Shown here one piece after another: positions 1 through 10,810 of a stretch of DNA of 64,000 bases (position 1 is its first letter; each line of letters begins with the position of its first letter). The notes below the pieces were generated by a model that saw only the letters and a program-made list of their open reading frames with translations, was not told the origin of the DNA and did no database searches. A program made the translations under genes and the position numbers. The stretch is taken from assembly GCA_961205875.1 (NCBI GenBank), contig OY540812.1:32063098-32127097 (forward strand), in the 5' to 3' direction. The DNA is from Sialis fuliginosa. Its lineage: Eukaryota; Arthropoda; Insecta; Megaloptera; Sialidae.

Positions 1-475
1 TGAGATAAATCTTTGTAAGGGAATATTTTACAACAAACGTTGTAGACCCATATTATAGGAAATTTAATGCTCTATAAAAAATATTCTATAAAATGTTCAC
101 GTAACATGGTCGTTCTTGAGATATTTTGAAAAAATAAATATTTTGGGCTGTCACTCCTTCCCCTTACACACGATTTTGATGATTTTGAAATGGGACCGCC
201 CTAAAGCCAGACCCAACCATCCGACCAAGTTTCAATAATATCGGTTCAGTGGTTCATGAGTTATGCGTGTGACATGGATTCAGGGGACAGACGGACACAC
301 GAACGGACGGACACACGGACGGACGGACAGACGGACAGACAGACGGACAGACACGGAACGAAAAGTGTTTGTCTTGACGTAAACGGAAAGATAAATTTAA
401 CATTTTGAAATCGGAGAACTTTTTTTTTGTCTCAAAGCTTCTCATATCGTCGATATTGCGAGGAAGCAAAATTAT
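1..475. repeat. Dispersed repeat, copy 1 of a family also at 40711-41160
   Basis: The first ~475 bases resemble 40711-41160 along their length. Shared landmarks are 'TTTGTAAGGGAA', 'CAACAAACG', 'TATTATAGGAAAT', a short oligo-CAGACGGA stretch, 'GGAACGAAAAGTGTTTGTCTT', and the tail 'TATTGCGAGGAAG'. The window starts inside the element. A short open frame on the minus strand here is only the translated CGGACAGA microsatellite. No coding capacity or terminal repeats were seen, so the class is unknown. Confidence 0.6.
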
Positions 476-506
476 TTTACTTTAGTTATTCATTTACAAA
501 AATATA

Positions 507-965
507 TTAGGTACTGGCATCAATGCTTTAAGAGGAAGTATACAATTTTTTGAGATTGATGGCCTTCTTTTTTTAAATTTCATAAGCTCATGTTACTAAT
601 AAAACAAGTAACTCTTCATCCGCAAAAAAAAGTTTTGTTTTTTAAATTATAGCCTATTATTTTGTTTATATTTTTTCCAGTAAGGGATACTTGCTAATGG
701 TTACAAAAAGTTATAAAATAAAGAATCGTATTTGTAACAATGTAAAGCAGATGCTTTAATAATTAATAATTATATAAATTAAACTAATAATAAGTTTAAA
801 TGTCTGCCATTCCGACACCCATTAGCCGATTGTCATCAAAGTATCTATAGATAATGATTCAGTAATGACAGTAATCAAATATCAACACATATTTCTAATT
901 TAGTACATTTAATTAAACAAGTTTTCAACATTGGGGTATTGTCCAAGACTGGTGCCAGTACTTTA
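507..965. mobile_element. Miniature element, TAAGGTACTGGCACCAGTCT family, copy A
   Basis: It begins near 'TAGGTACTGGCATCA' and ends with 'CCAAGACTGGTGCCAGTA', which are imperfect inverted ends. The interior carries the family landmarks 'GTTACTAATAAAACAAG', 'AATAATAAGTTTAAATGTC' and 'GACACCCATTAGCC'. At least seven copies lie in this window. No ORF is present, so it is a non-autonomous MITE-like element of unassigned superfamily. Confidence 0.65.
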
Positions 966-1028
966 TATACAGCAATAGCGTGATGATTCGATTGTTCATA
1001 TGATAAAAATAAAACGGCCAAGTACATG

Positions 1029-1430
1029 ATAGGGTTCCGTAGTCATTCTCACTACGATTTATAAAAGAGTTATTTCAAAATGTTTCATAAACTATTTTTG
1101 CTGTAATGTTCGTTATTACTTTCAGTGAAAGTACTAATTAAGAAGGGGGGGGGGGCGCTCTGATAACGACATCTAAAAGACAATATATAAAAAAATTTTA
1201 TTGCATTTTAGGAGACCTATCTAAAGACACTCTACTTGATGGATTGAGTGAAATTTTTTTTTAATTTACTTTTCAGTCTACGAAAAGGAGAGTCCAAAAA
1301 ACCATTTCTATTTTTTGGTTATCAGTATTCGTCCGTATACCTAATTTCATTTTAATCGGTTTAACATTTTTGAGGACGGACGGACATAGCGAAACTATAA
1401 GGGTTCATAGTTTTCTACGGAACCTTCAAA
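1029..1430. repeat. GGGTTCCGTAG / GGACGGACGGACA dispersed repeat
   Basis: This interval is bounded by 'AGGGTTCCGTAGTC' on the left and 'TTTTCTACGGAACCTT' on the right, which are inverted relative to each other. Inside are a G12-type run near 1145 and 'GAGGACGGACGGACATAGCG'. The style matches dispersed repeats known from lepidopteran genomes (family knowledge, not searched). It is non-coding. Confidence 0.5.
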
Positions 1431-2160
1431 ATGAATCAATTGAAACACAATTCCTTAAAAATATCTTGAAACTTATTTTATTATTCATAATCATAAATGT
1501 CTAGTTACTTTAAGAGCACTTTAATATGTGAATTTTTCTTAAAATCGATAATTGAAAGCAAACAAAAAAACCAATTGTATTCTCATCTTGTTAGTTAAAA
1601 AGAGTTGAATCCTTTAATTATATTTGAAATCCTTTCAAATAACATGAATAATTAAATAATTTCAATTCTTTATTAGCATTTCCAAGCAGTTTGCTTGAAG
1701 CAACTTAACAAATAAGTACTTACCTAGCTATAGATTTTCCGATAATTTATGTTTCACCAAAGAAAAAATAAAAGAAAACGGTTTATTTAATTTTACACTT
1801 TCTAAATCATTGACGGGTACAGCTAGTTTTTCAGAGGGTTTTTTTTATAAATATTCCTTAAATTTTTTTGCAACTTCGTATTTTAATATCCTTTTAAGTA
1901 TGTACTTTTAAGTATTGTGGAACCGATTTTTATCGAATTTTGATGGGAATATCAGTTTTGACATTTCTTGAATTCATTCTGACTATTTTCGCCATGACGT
2001 CTGTCTGTAAACGCTGTAACTCAAATGAATTAAATTTTATTTAGAATTAATATTCGTCTGAAATGAAAATCTCCATTTTTGGATACGGTCATACTTTGCA
2101 ATGTTTTGAAAATATGTTTATATTTTTTCAAATTCAATTTTATTATATTAATAAAATGAA
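1431..2160. other. AT-rich non-coding stretch
   Basis: I see no gene or structured element here. Around 1905-2040 there is weak similarity, in reverse orientation, to the 34.8 kb and 41.8 kb repeat ends (for example 'GAACCGATTTTTATCGAATT' and 'GACGTCTGTCTGTAAACGC'). Confidence 0.4.
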
Positions 2161-2168
2161 CTGCAAGC

Positions 2169-2242
2169 TTAACACTCTTTACACACTAGCGACTTTTAGT
2201 AGTATGATGTATGCAGCGCGACTATCGCCAGTGTGTATGGGT
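2169..2242. mobile_element. Short degenerate MITE related to the one at 3109-3240
   Basis: It has 'CTTTACACACTAGCGACTTT' on the left and 'GCGACTATCGCCAGTGTGTA' on the right, resembling the ends of the 132-bp element at 3109-3240 but with a reduced centre. It is non-coding. Confidence 0.45.
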
Positions 2243-3108
2243 TTTGCGATTTACATGTAAAATGAATGTACGCGAAAAAAATTCATTTATGTATTATTTT
2301 TAGCAAGCATAAAAAATTAAAATCAAAATTAAAAATAATGCAATAATATAGATAAAATAATATTGATTGATAAAATCACAAAATACCACTCTGATTAAGA
2401 CTTAACTTACTACAATCAATCAGAAAATGATTTGAGTTGTCAGAACTCTTGCTTTGAATATCTCTACTTTCCCTCTATGGATGCGCACTTGTTTTAGATT
2501 CAAAGTGTAGAATTCCACAGTAAGCTTCGCTGTGCTTTTTTGAAATGTAAATGTGATTTTAAGTCACTTATTTTTTACGCTGTATCATTTGGTATTCTAA
2601 TCCATCCATTCGTATAACGCTTTCTCTACAGAAGAATAGACAAAATATCATGACGGAATACAAATCAATGTTACGTTGAAAAAAAACCAGAGTTTTAATA
2701 TCAGACGCTTTGTTTTTACGAGAAATAAAAAAAGTTATTTCGTTTCAAGGAATAAAAATGATATTATTATTTTAAGATTCTTTATTATTAAATATCCAAT
2801 TCGGAGAAGTTCATTTTAAAATATCAATTGTTTGATATTAAATGATCTTTGTATATTTTGCAATTTCATTGTTTGCCATCAAGTACAAAGGTAAAAAATT
2901 GACTAGTGACAGGAAATCCTTATTTTATATACAGAGTGAGTCATATCAGGTGGAGCAAACTTGAACAGTTGATAAAGAAAAATATTACAAAAAAAAAGTT
3001 CATTTAAACATGTGTCCGGAAATTATTCGTGAGGGAACTACAGATCTCCAAAGATTTATCCTAAAATTAGTTTTAAAATTTTGAGAAGCCATTGTGATAC
3101 AGTTATTA

Positions 3109-3240
3109 GACCCCTTACATATAGTGACTTTTAGTAGCTCAGTTATCGCGCTGCTGAGGGGAGCGGGGGTGTTTCAATTGCACATGAGATTTAGCAGCAC
3201 GGCTACCGCGCTGCTAAAAGTTGCTAGTGTGTAAGGGGTC
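3109..3240. mobile_element. 132-bp MITE with TTA target duplication (PIF/Harbinger-like)
   Basis: Terminal inverted repeats start 'GACCCCTTACA' and end 'TGTAAGGGGTC'. Both ends are flanked by TTA (3106-3108 and 3241-3243), the 3-bp duplication typical of PIF/Harbinger elements. The two arms, which include 'GACTTTTAGTAGC' and 'GCTGCTAAAAGTTGC', can pair over about 40 bp. It sits inside the left arm of the fold-back element. It is non-coding and non-autonomous. Confidence 0.75.
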
Positions 3241-3246
3241 TTAAAC

Positions 3247-3297
3247 TTTATAATCGGTTTAGTATTAAACACGTATTAATACTAAACCGATTATAAA
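3247..3297. repeat. Perfect 22-bp hairpin
   Basis: Bases 3247-3268 are the exact reverse complement of 3276-3297, with a 7-base spacer. The sequence derives from the 'CGGTTTAGTATTAA' segment of the fold-back arm, duplicated in inverted orientation. Confidence 0.85.
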
Positions 3298-4012
3298 ATT
3301 TTTGTTTATCTTATTTTGTTAATGTATAACAGCAATGCTGGCTTTAAGGGATGGGCGCTAGGCGACCGCTCGGGGTGCTATTTCATAAGGGGCGGCGGAG
3401 GGCCACATGGAAAAAAACTTAGATTAAATTCTAGTATTTTTTTTTCTCTTTAAAAAACGATAACAAAGCTTCTCTTATCTTCGATATGACGAAGAAGTAA
3501 AATTAATAAATTCGAATCATTTTTAAAGTTAAGCATAATAACTGTAAGATGAAAATTTATTTTTATTTTTATAGTATTCATAGAATATTTTGTGTAATTT
3601 GTAGCATCCGTATTAAGTCAAAATCTGCAATACTATATTTATAATCGTATTTCTCGTAAACGGTTGATCTTATGACAAATTGACAAAATATATTTCTGTA
3701 TATTTTGTGTCATATGACCTTATAAAAATGCCAAACATAGGAAAAAAAAACTAGATAAAACTCAGAGCCTACTGGCCCCAAACATCCTTGGTCTAAATAA
3801 TCATTGAACTACTGGAAATCGGTAACACGTATTAATTTTAAACCGGGTATCAAATTTATTTACTGTATCACAATGGGTTCTCCAAATATTAAATAAAAAT
3901 TAATTTTAGATAAAATCTATGAGAGTCGTTTGTAACTTCCTCACGAAAAGTTTCATTACATGTTCATTATATAATCTCTTTTGCTTGAAATATTTTTCTC
4001 AATTAAGTGTTC

Positions 4013-5590
4013 ATGTTTTAAATGTGTAGAATTTTGTTTTCTACACTTTTTTCATTAATGAAAAAACAAAATAAGTAATTACTTATTTTTAAGGTTGCAT
4101 TATGGTTTTTGAAATACAACGAAAAAATGTTTTTTTGCAATGTTTCGTGAGCTATGACAGCAAACTATAGGTTTTCTGAAATGATGGCTGTGAGAAAAAA
4201 TATTGAAAAGTGATAGTTCTAAAAGATTGCTATTTAAGTTTTTTCAATTAACTCGCTTCTTTATGAGACAAATGCAAAAAATCGGTTTTTGTTAACTTCC
4301 TTGCATTATATCTCGTTACCAATTGATGGTAGATAATAATTAGACATGTGAATAAATTTGTAAATTCAAATTTGTTGAACAAAAAATGTGCTGACTAATT
4401 TTATCGTAGGATCAACGATTTACGAAATAATTAAGTTTAAAGTTTTCGCGCTTATAGCGAACAACGTTCAAGGTCATAGACCACACCATCTTAATGTAGT
4501 ACTCAGAACATACCCCCCAACAATTTAAAACAAAAAAAATGACTGTAGAACAATGTCTTACTTTATTTTGATAATTTGATTGGATTATTTGTTCCTCCCG
4601 ATATTATTCAGCCTGTTTAACGAAAAAAAATTTTTTAATATTTTTTTAATAATTATAAGCAACATATCTACTCTTAATCCAACTATATTACTGTTTCGTC
4701 CAGCAATAATATAGTTGGATTAAGATGAAACTGAATTGCATAAAGAATTTATTTAATTAATTTTTCGATTAAGGAGATTGGCTACAGTCTTTAAGGAGCA
4801 GGTGGTAAATGGGGTTTGTCTATGTTTATTACGTGATTCAGTGACAATTCCCCAATGTTCAAAAACAAATTAAATATAGTACTGGTGGGTTAGATCTTTT
4901 ATAAAAATATTTCTAATCATTTTTTTTATCATCATAAATTTCACGAGTCTTTTTTTTGTAATATATTTAATACAGAGGTTATTTTAGTGTGCAGCTCTAG
5001 CTTGAATATTTTACTGTACTATGTGGCTGTAGACCTTAGTATTTTATATTAATTTCAACTGAGAATAAGGGTCTTGACAGATAGATCCTAATAAAAATAA
5101 TTTAGTTTTTTTAAATATTTCATTTTAAGGTAGTTTTACTGTAACAAAAGTTAATTTGTTACATATCATTTTAAAGATATTTAGTTACTCTTCAAACTAA
5201 ATCAAACCACATTTGAATATCTGTCCCCATTATCGAGATATACGATTCTTAATATGGACTGTATTTTTAAGGGGCGTCGCATATTATCTTAGAGCGCCAG
5301 CCCTGTACATTGCGCGTTCATTGCCCGCCGATACAGATTGTACTGCAGACTTGTGACGTGTCACCTGACCTACTCACACTCGCAAACACACACACACACA
5401 TACACATTATTTTACCTTTGGATCGATTATTGCGTTTCCATATACACCTTGTTTTATCGAATTAAATGCATTTACATTTTAATAATAAACGGGTAGTTGG
5501 TTTGACGCAAAACCACGCGTTTTTGTTGTCAACTGGAGTGAATGGTCGTATTCCTGCCATGGTCTGAATGTGACCATACTGTAATGTATT
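4013..5590. other. AT-rich non-coding stretch
   Basis: No ORF of note is present. It contains the hairpin listed at 4673-4724 and a short locally GC-richer segment at 5270-5400 ending in a CA dinucleotide run. No gene structure is recognised. Confidence 0.4.
4673..4724. repeat. Perfect 18-bp hairpin
   Basis: Bases 4673-4690 (CTTAATCCAACTATATTA) pair perfectly with 4707-4724 around a 16-base loop. It may be the remnant of a small inverted-repeat element. No coding content. Confidence 0.8.
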
Positions 5591-5597
5591 TTGTTTT

Positions 5598-5665
5598 ATC
5601 CATACTATCTATACTAATATTACAAATCCGGAAATAATTCTATCTGTCTGTCTGTATATATAGCA
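5598..5665 (-). repeat. SINE / non-LTR tail fragment
   Basis: 'ATACTATCTATACTAATATT' followed by oligo-CTGT is the reverse complement of the 3' tail seen at 16205-16262 ('ACAGACAGACAG ... AAATTAGTATGGATAG'). It is a short 3'-end fragment. Confidence 0.5.
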
Positions 5666-5733
5666 CCTGTATATATATGTAAATTTTTTGTCCATTTAAA
5701 GAAAGATATGATAATCTCGAATGAATCATTACT

Positions 5734-6018
5734 AGAGATTGGAAAAATAGTTGTTATTTTCAATGAAATAGTTACTAGTTGAATTTTATATAGTTGGTAA
5801 ATAGTTTTTTTTTTACGATTTGATAATAATAATTAGTGCAAACGAAGCAATAAGAACTGTCGCAAATAGTTTTAAAATAGTTGGAAAGGTAGTTGAAAAT
5901 AGTTGATTTCAAATCGTCTTCAATCAAACCAGTTTTCTGAAAACGGTGGAGATATGTAATAAAAAATACAATACATGCATTTTTACGCAATAGTTGGAAA
6001 ACTATTTTTCCAATCTCT
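5734..6018. mobile_element. MITE with AGAGATTGG inverted ends and 10-bp flanking duplication
   Basis: The ends are 'AGAGATTGGAAAAATAGTTG' and its complement 'CTATTTTTCCAATCTCT'. AATCATTACT occurs immediately outside both ends (5724-5733 and 6019-6028), consistent with an 8-10 bp target duplication as in hAT-like elements. A 71-codon minus-strand frame inside is not recognisable as a protein. Confidence 0.75.
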
Positions 6019-6239
6019 AATCATTACTCATCTATGCACAAGTGAGGTATCAAAATACACGTCTTATTGATTTGTTTTCAAAAGTATGTTCATATTATAC
6101 ATTTAAAAAAACGCCCACGAATAGAGATAGAATCTATGTAAATTTTGCAGAAATGTAAACTTCGAAATTAATTGGTGAAAAAAAAAAAAATAATTGATAA
6201 TTTTTATTTAATTAAATAAAATAATTCATAAATTAGAGT

Positions 6240-6378
6240 AATAATTGCGACGCTTTGCTTCGTTTGCACTAATTATTATTAAATTGTAAAAAAACTTTTT
6301 ACCAACTATTTTCCGAAAAAAAATTCAACTAGTAACTATTTCATTGAAAATAACAACTATTTTTCCAATCTCTATTTT
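6240..6378. mobile_element. Partial second copy of the AGAGATTGG MITE
   Basis: The interval repeats 'CTTCGTTTGCACTAATTATTA', 'CAACTAGTAACTATTTCATT' and the end 'CTATTTTTCCAATCTCTA' of the element at 5734-6018, in inverted orientation for part of its length. Only one end is preserved. Confidence 0.6.
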
Positions 6379-6379
6379 T

Positions 6380-7808
6380 TCATATTTGTATAAAAAAGTA
6401 AAAATAGTTTCATTCATATCGGTTAATATTGACAGAACCCGCACATTTTGTAAACGATCATACACTTGACTGATTATTTGTTTATTTACCAAGAAGTTTG
6501 TTATTTATTTATATCTTAAAAATATATTATTAATTTTATTTATTTCTGTTACAGGTAAGCCCACTAGCAGATAAGTGAGTGGTGAGTAATATTAAATATA
6601 CATATCTTTACTGTGCCAAGAAAATTACGTAACAAAAAAAACACCGCATTTCATCTTAATATACCGGGCGGTCTATTTAAATTGAGACAAGAAAATATCT
6701 AGAAAACTAAGGTTTTTCAGGGAAAATGTTTGGTACAAAAGTTTCAGGGTTAAGAGAGGGAAAATCAATGGTTGTAAAGTTTGAGGTTTAAAAGTCTTTT
6801 TGAGGGCAAGTAATTTTTTTTAATGGAAACCTATTTCTTTTTTACATATTCGTATTTTACAATAAAAGGAACAGCTTTGTCTGGAAAGTTTTTTTTTGAA
6901 AGGAAGGAATTTTTTTTAATTTTAGGATTTTTTAATGGAAAAGAATTTTTAAATGTTAATTTTTTATAAAAATAAACTGCCCTGGTCGGCACAAGACTTT
7001 TTTATACATCATGATACATAAGAAATTACATGTTTTTGTTAATGTTTGAAATATATTTTAATTCTATTCTGTGATTTTATTTCAAATGTTTTTATTATAA
7101 ATCGTTATAATAATTTATAATACTTTTATAATACTTTGTCCATTTGACATGGGATTAGAGGTGTACTGGAATTCCGGCCGGTATTCACGATTTTATTCCG
7201 GTTCCGGTTCCGTTATTTTTTTTTTAAATCAAACATAAATATAATAATTATGATATAACAAAAATTTTAATGGAAACAATCATTTCAAAACACAAATGTG
7301 CAATTTTTTTGTATTTTTATAATTAAAATTTTTTTTACTTAAAAACGGATAAAATGTCAAAAAATATTGTTTTTTTGTGAAAAAAAAAACTAAAAATAAT
7401 TCAATCCGCTACGGTAAGTACATTCGGAGATAAGATTATTATAAATATAAATGCACAATGCACATGCGTCATTTATTCAAAAATTAAAATACGCGTCATT
7501 CTCAAATAACACAAAAGTTTGACAAATGACGAATAAAACTTACAATTAGTTTAACAACATATGTAAATATTATGAAAATTCGTAGAAGTAGCATTTTTCT
7601 CTGATATAGTTAACTAATAATGTCCCTTATTTATTTAACTGAAGAGTATTTATAAATGTATAGTAAATTTTTTCAGCTTTTTAAAAATCCTTACGGAGGA
7701 TCATATTTACAACCACTGAGTAAAATCAATTTTCAAGGATCTTTTAATTTGTTATCATCAAATATGGACAGATTTAAAAAGAGTATAATAATAATATTAC
7801 ATTTGTAT
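6380..7808. other. AT-rich non-coding stretch
   Basis: I see no gene. The 6660-6980 part has a diffuse TTTTTAATGGAA-type low-complexity repeat. The 7155-7215 part contains 'CCGGCCGGTATTCACG' and 'CGGTTCCGGTTCCG', a GC-rich island with no assignable role. Confidence 0.35.
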
Positions 7809-7975
7809 AAGGGTGATGTGCGTGTCAAACTTTAACAGTAGATTGAGGAAGTTATTTTTAGCAAAAAACTTTATATGAACATGTGTCCGGGAATTTTTGT
7901 GAAAGAGTTACATGTTACAATCCTCCAAAGATTTTACCCAAAATTAGTTTTTATTTGATATCTAGAGAACCTTAG
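7809..7975. mobile_element. Single fold-back arm (solo arm)
   Basis: It matches the outer part of the fold-back arm: 'TATATGAACATGTGTCCGGG', 'ACCCAAAATTAGTTTTTAT' and 'CTAGAGAACC'. No opposite arm follows, so this is a half element. Confidence 0.6.
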
Positions 7976-8074
7976 GTCAGTCCCCAGAGCAAAATAAAAA
8001 AGCGTTAATTCATACAACACAAATTATTGGATAAATGGGTTTATTAAGGCTTAAAACTTAATACATCCCAGATG

Positions 8075-8265
8075 TTTTTTAAGTTGAATTTATTTTATAT
8101 TTTTTAAGATTTTTTATTTTTCCTTTTTGAGTGACGTATTCCGAAGTCCATGATCAGATTCTGATAAAATTTATATGGGGCCATCTCGATAGTATACACT
8201 TTGAAACAAAATATTGTGGAATTGAGAACCTCCCCCCTTTTTGAAGTTGTTTAAAATTTATACTA
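8075..8265. repeat. AAGTCGGTTTTATT / GAGTGGCGTATC family, partial copy
   Basis: The segment shares 'GAGTGACGTATTCCGAAGTC', 'CAGATTCTGATAAAATTTAT' and 'GGAATTGAGAACCTCC' with copies near 35.5, 44.9 and 56.2 kb. Family class unknown; non-coding. Confidence 0.55.
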
Positions 8266-8270
8266 ACCAA

Positions 8271-8946
8271 TTATTGAATTATCTATATCAATTGTTTTTC
8301 AATTCAAAGATTAACAAATTAGATAAAGGACGCATAATAGGCATGATGCTAGTAACAAAGTATCACTGAAATTGTGATTTTAAATAATGAAATAAGTTAA
8401 AAAGATTCTAAAAAATGTATTTATTTTTATATTAAAAGCGAGATTAATATGATTTTTGTTAAAATAAAAACATAAAATACAGCAATCCGCCATGTTTGAT
8501 AAAACACCAGTCACAGTGGATGTCGTCACGGCTACGTAAACGTCATTTTTGTTTCATTAATATCTGCATTGTTTATAAATTATTTTGTGGTTTTAAATTA
8601 TCAATTTGCTCAGATTTATATTACCAAAAGTAAAACATAGAAACATTAGTGATGGAACAAGGATTAATTATAGTTGACAAGGAGTGTTTACATAGGCGTG
8701 ACGTCAAAAATGCGCCATGACACTTGCGAGCGTTTTTGCGTCAAATTCAAAATTCGTTTTAAAAGGGTCAATTTTTGTGATTAAACCTTTATTTTCTGCA
8801 GAAATAAGCATTTTTTTGGAAATAAGAGACACGTAAGATCATTATAAAATATTTTTTTTAAATTAGGCATCATGCCTATTATTGAATTATCTATATCAAT
8901 TGTTTTTCAATTAAAAGATTAACAAATTAGATAAAGGACGCATAAT
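8271..8946. mobile_element. 540-bp TIR element (8339-8878) flanked by 68-bp direct duplications
   Basis: Bases 8271-8338 and 8879-8946 are near-identical 68-mers (one visible mismatch). Between them lies a 540-bp insert with complementary ends, AGGCATGATGC on the left and GCATCATGCCTA on the right. The insert has no substantial ORF and includes a GC-richer part (8510-8540 and 8695-8745, 'GGCGTGACGTC'). The inverted ends point to a DNA-transposon derivative, but the flanking duplication is much longer than the usual 2-10 bp. Confidence 0.7.
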
Positions 8947-9455
8947 TATGTACTTATTAAAATAATCATGTCCTTTATCCCTTGGCTATATTAATTTAGT
9001 TGGTAGACATTATAGTTGATGAAAGCAGCCCCGTAGGTCAACGCACGACTCAGTAATTCAATAAGTTGTACCGCAGAGCATCCGTAGCGGTTAACGCGGT
9101 CGCCTTTATCGTACTAGCGCACACCTTGCACTGTACCAACACATATAACTTGCGGTCTGTTAGTTGCCTGTCTTATATATCTATAATATTTCGCTGTATA
9201 AGGGATGTAAATTAACACTATTTATAACTATGGCATGCAAGAAGAGATCTGAAGTCTCGGCTTTTTCAGTCCCGGGACTCGAGACATGATAATTTGATGG
9301 TCCCTGGACCCGAGACTTTTGTTTGCTCATCAATAAAATTATAGAAAAAAAATTTTTTTTGATAAATATTTGTATGTATTGCGTGTTTAAAAAAGCCACA
9401 ATGTTCATTTACTAAAACAAAAATTATGTAAATAGAAATATATTAACTTATTTTT
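8947..9455. other. Non-coding stretch with a GC-richer segment
   Basis: Bases 9015-9165 are clearly less AT-rich than their surroundings and contain 'GCGGTTAACGCGGTCGCC', which vaguely recalls a pol III A box. No B box or cloverleaf was found. Nothing else is recognised. Confidence 0.35.
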
Positions 9456-10430
9456 AGGGTTCCGAAGAAACCCTATTAATCTCATTTTGTCGTCCGTCCG
9501 TCCGTCCGTCCTTTTCACTCAAACCTAAATAGCTCGTAAACTATATAAGCTAGAAACTTGAAATTTTTACTGAACATGTAAAATGACACCCTCTAGTAAA
9601 AGATGTATAAATTTATTGAATAAATAATTTTTCAGGGTGGGGGGCAATAAGGAGCTAAAGCTAGGTAAAAAAAAAATTTTTTTATACCAAGGCATGTGGC
9701 ACGTAAAAATGTATAACCAAACAAGCGGAATTTGACCTATTCTATTTTTTTTCTAAATCAAAAATGGTGCATGTAGGGGGCTTTAAAGCAAATAAAAAAA
9801 AAATTGTATACCAAGACGCATGTCAAAATGTACATCTCAATTAGTAGAATTTGACAATATATTTTTTTTCTAACTTAAAAATGGCACCTGTAAGGGGCTA
9901 AAAGCAGTATTTTATTTTGTCCCCCCACCTCTAACTCTGTAACTACCGGCTCAAAAAATCTGGAAAAAAAAATTCGTTATGAAGTTTTGGTGGGACTACC
10001 AACGACAAATACTAAAGTGAAGAATATAATTTTAAATTTTGGAATAATAGGTAGGCGCGTCATAATTTTTTTTATTTTGATATCTAAGCAAGTGGGGTGT
10101 CAAAATATAGATTTCAATTAGTAGAACTTAACACTTTTTTTATATTTTTTTCTAACGGGGTTGAATGTAAAGAAATGCTTAAATACGTGTTTCATTATTT
10201 GTATTGTAGAGTATTTATTTTAAATTTCAAGTAAATCCGATCAAAAAAAAAAAAAAATTTCCCATACAAACTTTTACACCCCCTTTTACCCTCGTGGGGG
10301 TTGAATTTCGAAAAATACTTTCTTAATAGATGCCTACATCGTAAAAGGAAGACAGCCCCAAAATTCCACGTTTCTAGATCCAGATGTTTTGGTTCGGCGA
10401 TGATGAATCAGTCAGTCAGGACATGTTATT
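9456..10430. repeat. GGGTTCCGAAGAAACCC dispersed repeat, long copy
   Basis: It starts at 'AGGGTTCCGAAGAAACCCTA', has a (GTCC)n run at 9491-9512 and shares long stretches with 38078-38475, such as 'ACCTAAATAGCTCGTAAAC', 'ACTGAACATGTAAAATGACA' and 'CCAAGGCATGTGGCACG'. Within the copy the ~150-bp module with 'ATGGTGCATGTAGGGGGC', 'ATGGCACCTGTAAGGGGC' is repeated two to three times. It is non-coding. Confidence 0.6.
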
Positions 10431-10471
10431 GTATATGTATATGTTACGGCTAAAACCCGAAGTGCGGCTAC

Positions 10472-10499
10472 AACTAGGTGTAGCCGGCTACACCTAGTT
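10472..10499. repeat. Perfect 28-bp GC-rich palindrome
   Basis: The 28 bases are identical to their own reverse complement, centred on TAGCCGGCTA with outer half AACTAGGTG. There is no spacer, so the sequence could extrude as a cruciform or act as a dimeric binding site. No coding context. Confidence 0.9.
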
Positions 10500-10609
10500 C
10501 GGTTAGAAAACCTATTATACCATACAATACTTTTCACAAATTGAAATTTTAATCATTTTTCACGGAGTTATAAAACAAAATGCATATTTTTGGAAATTAT
10601 AATAATAAC

Positions 10610-10810
10610 AAAAATTTCACTTATGATTTTTGGGTTTTATCCCGTGTTGCACTTTTATATCACTTGACGTTTTGACCGGCATCTCGTGGTCTTCTTCAGA
10701 AGTGAAGTGTCGAGTCCAGAAGGTGTAGCTGCTTATATAATGCGTTGACATTTGCTAGAAGTGATATACTATAAAAATGCGACGCGGGATAAAATCTAAA
10801 AATCTTAAGT
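10610..10810 (-). repeat. Penelope-like / hammerhead-like remnant
   Basis: On the minus strand 'CTGAAGAAGACC' (near 10698) is followed by 'GGTCAAAACGTCAAGTG'. This resembles the CUGANGA / GAAAC / UC layout of the hammerhead motifs reported in Penelope-like retroelement repeats. A GACC/GGTC stem II is possible. However, the conserved GAAA is AAAA here, so any ribozyme would be inactive. Flanks around 10615-10640 and 10780-10805 are inverted copies of 'GATTTTTGGGTTTTATCCCG'. Confidence 0.4.

Larger units (their letters stand above)
2930..4012. mobile_element. Fold-back element, degenerate copy (family of 27.18-32.67 kb and 46.48-47.64 kb)
   Basis: The left arm opens with 'AGAGTGAGTCATATCAGGTG' and includes 'ACATGTGTCCGGAAATT'. 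The right arm near 3600-4010 is its reverse complement, with 'GCATCCGTATTAAGT', 'CAATGGGTTCTC' and 'CTTCCTCACGAA'. The centre differs from the other copies. It carries a 132-bp MITE inserted at 3108/3109, a GC-rich stretch at 3340-3410, and a piece (3464-3505) resembling the tail of the 1-475 repeat. It is an old copy with no ORF. Confidence 0.65.

Noticed and set aside
254..469. Minus-strand 71-codon ORF with CPSVCPSVRPSV repeats
   Set aside because: It is a translation of the CGGACAGA microsatellite inside a dispersed repeat.
9015..9165. tRNA or tRNA-derived SINE candidate around GCGGTTAACGCGGTCGCC
   Set aside because: Only a vague A-box resemblance. No GGTTCRANNCC B box at suitable distance and no cloverleaf could be drawn.
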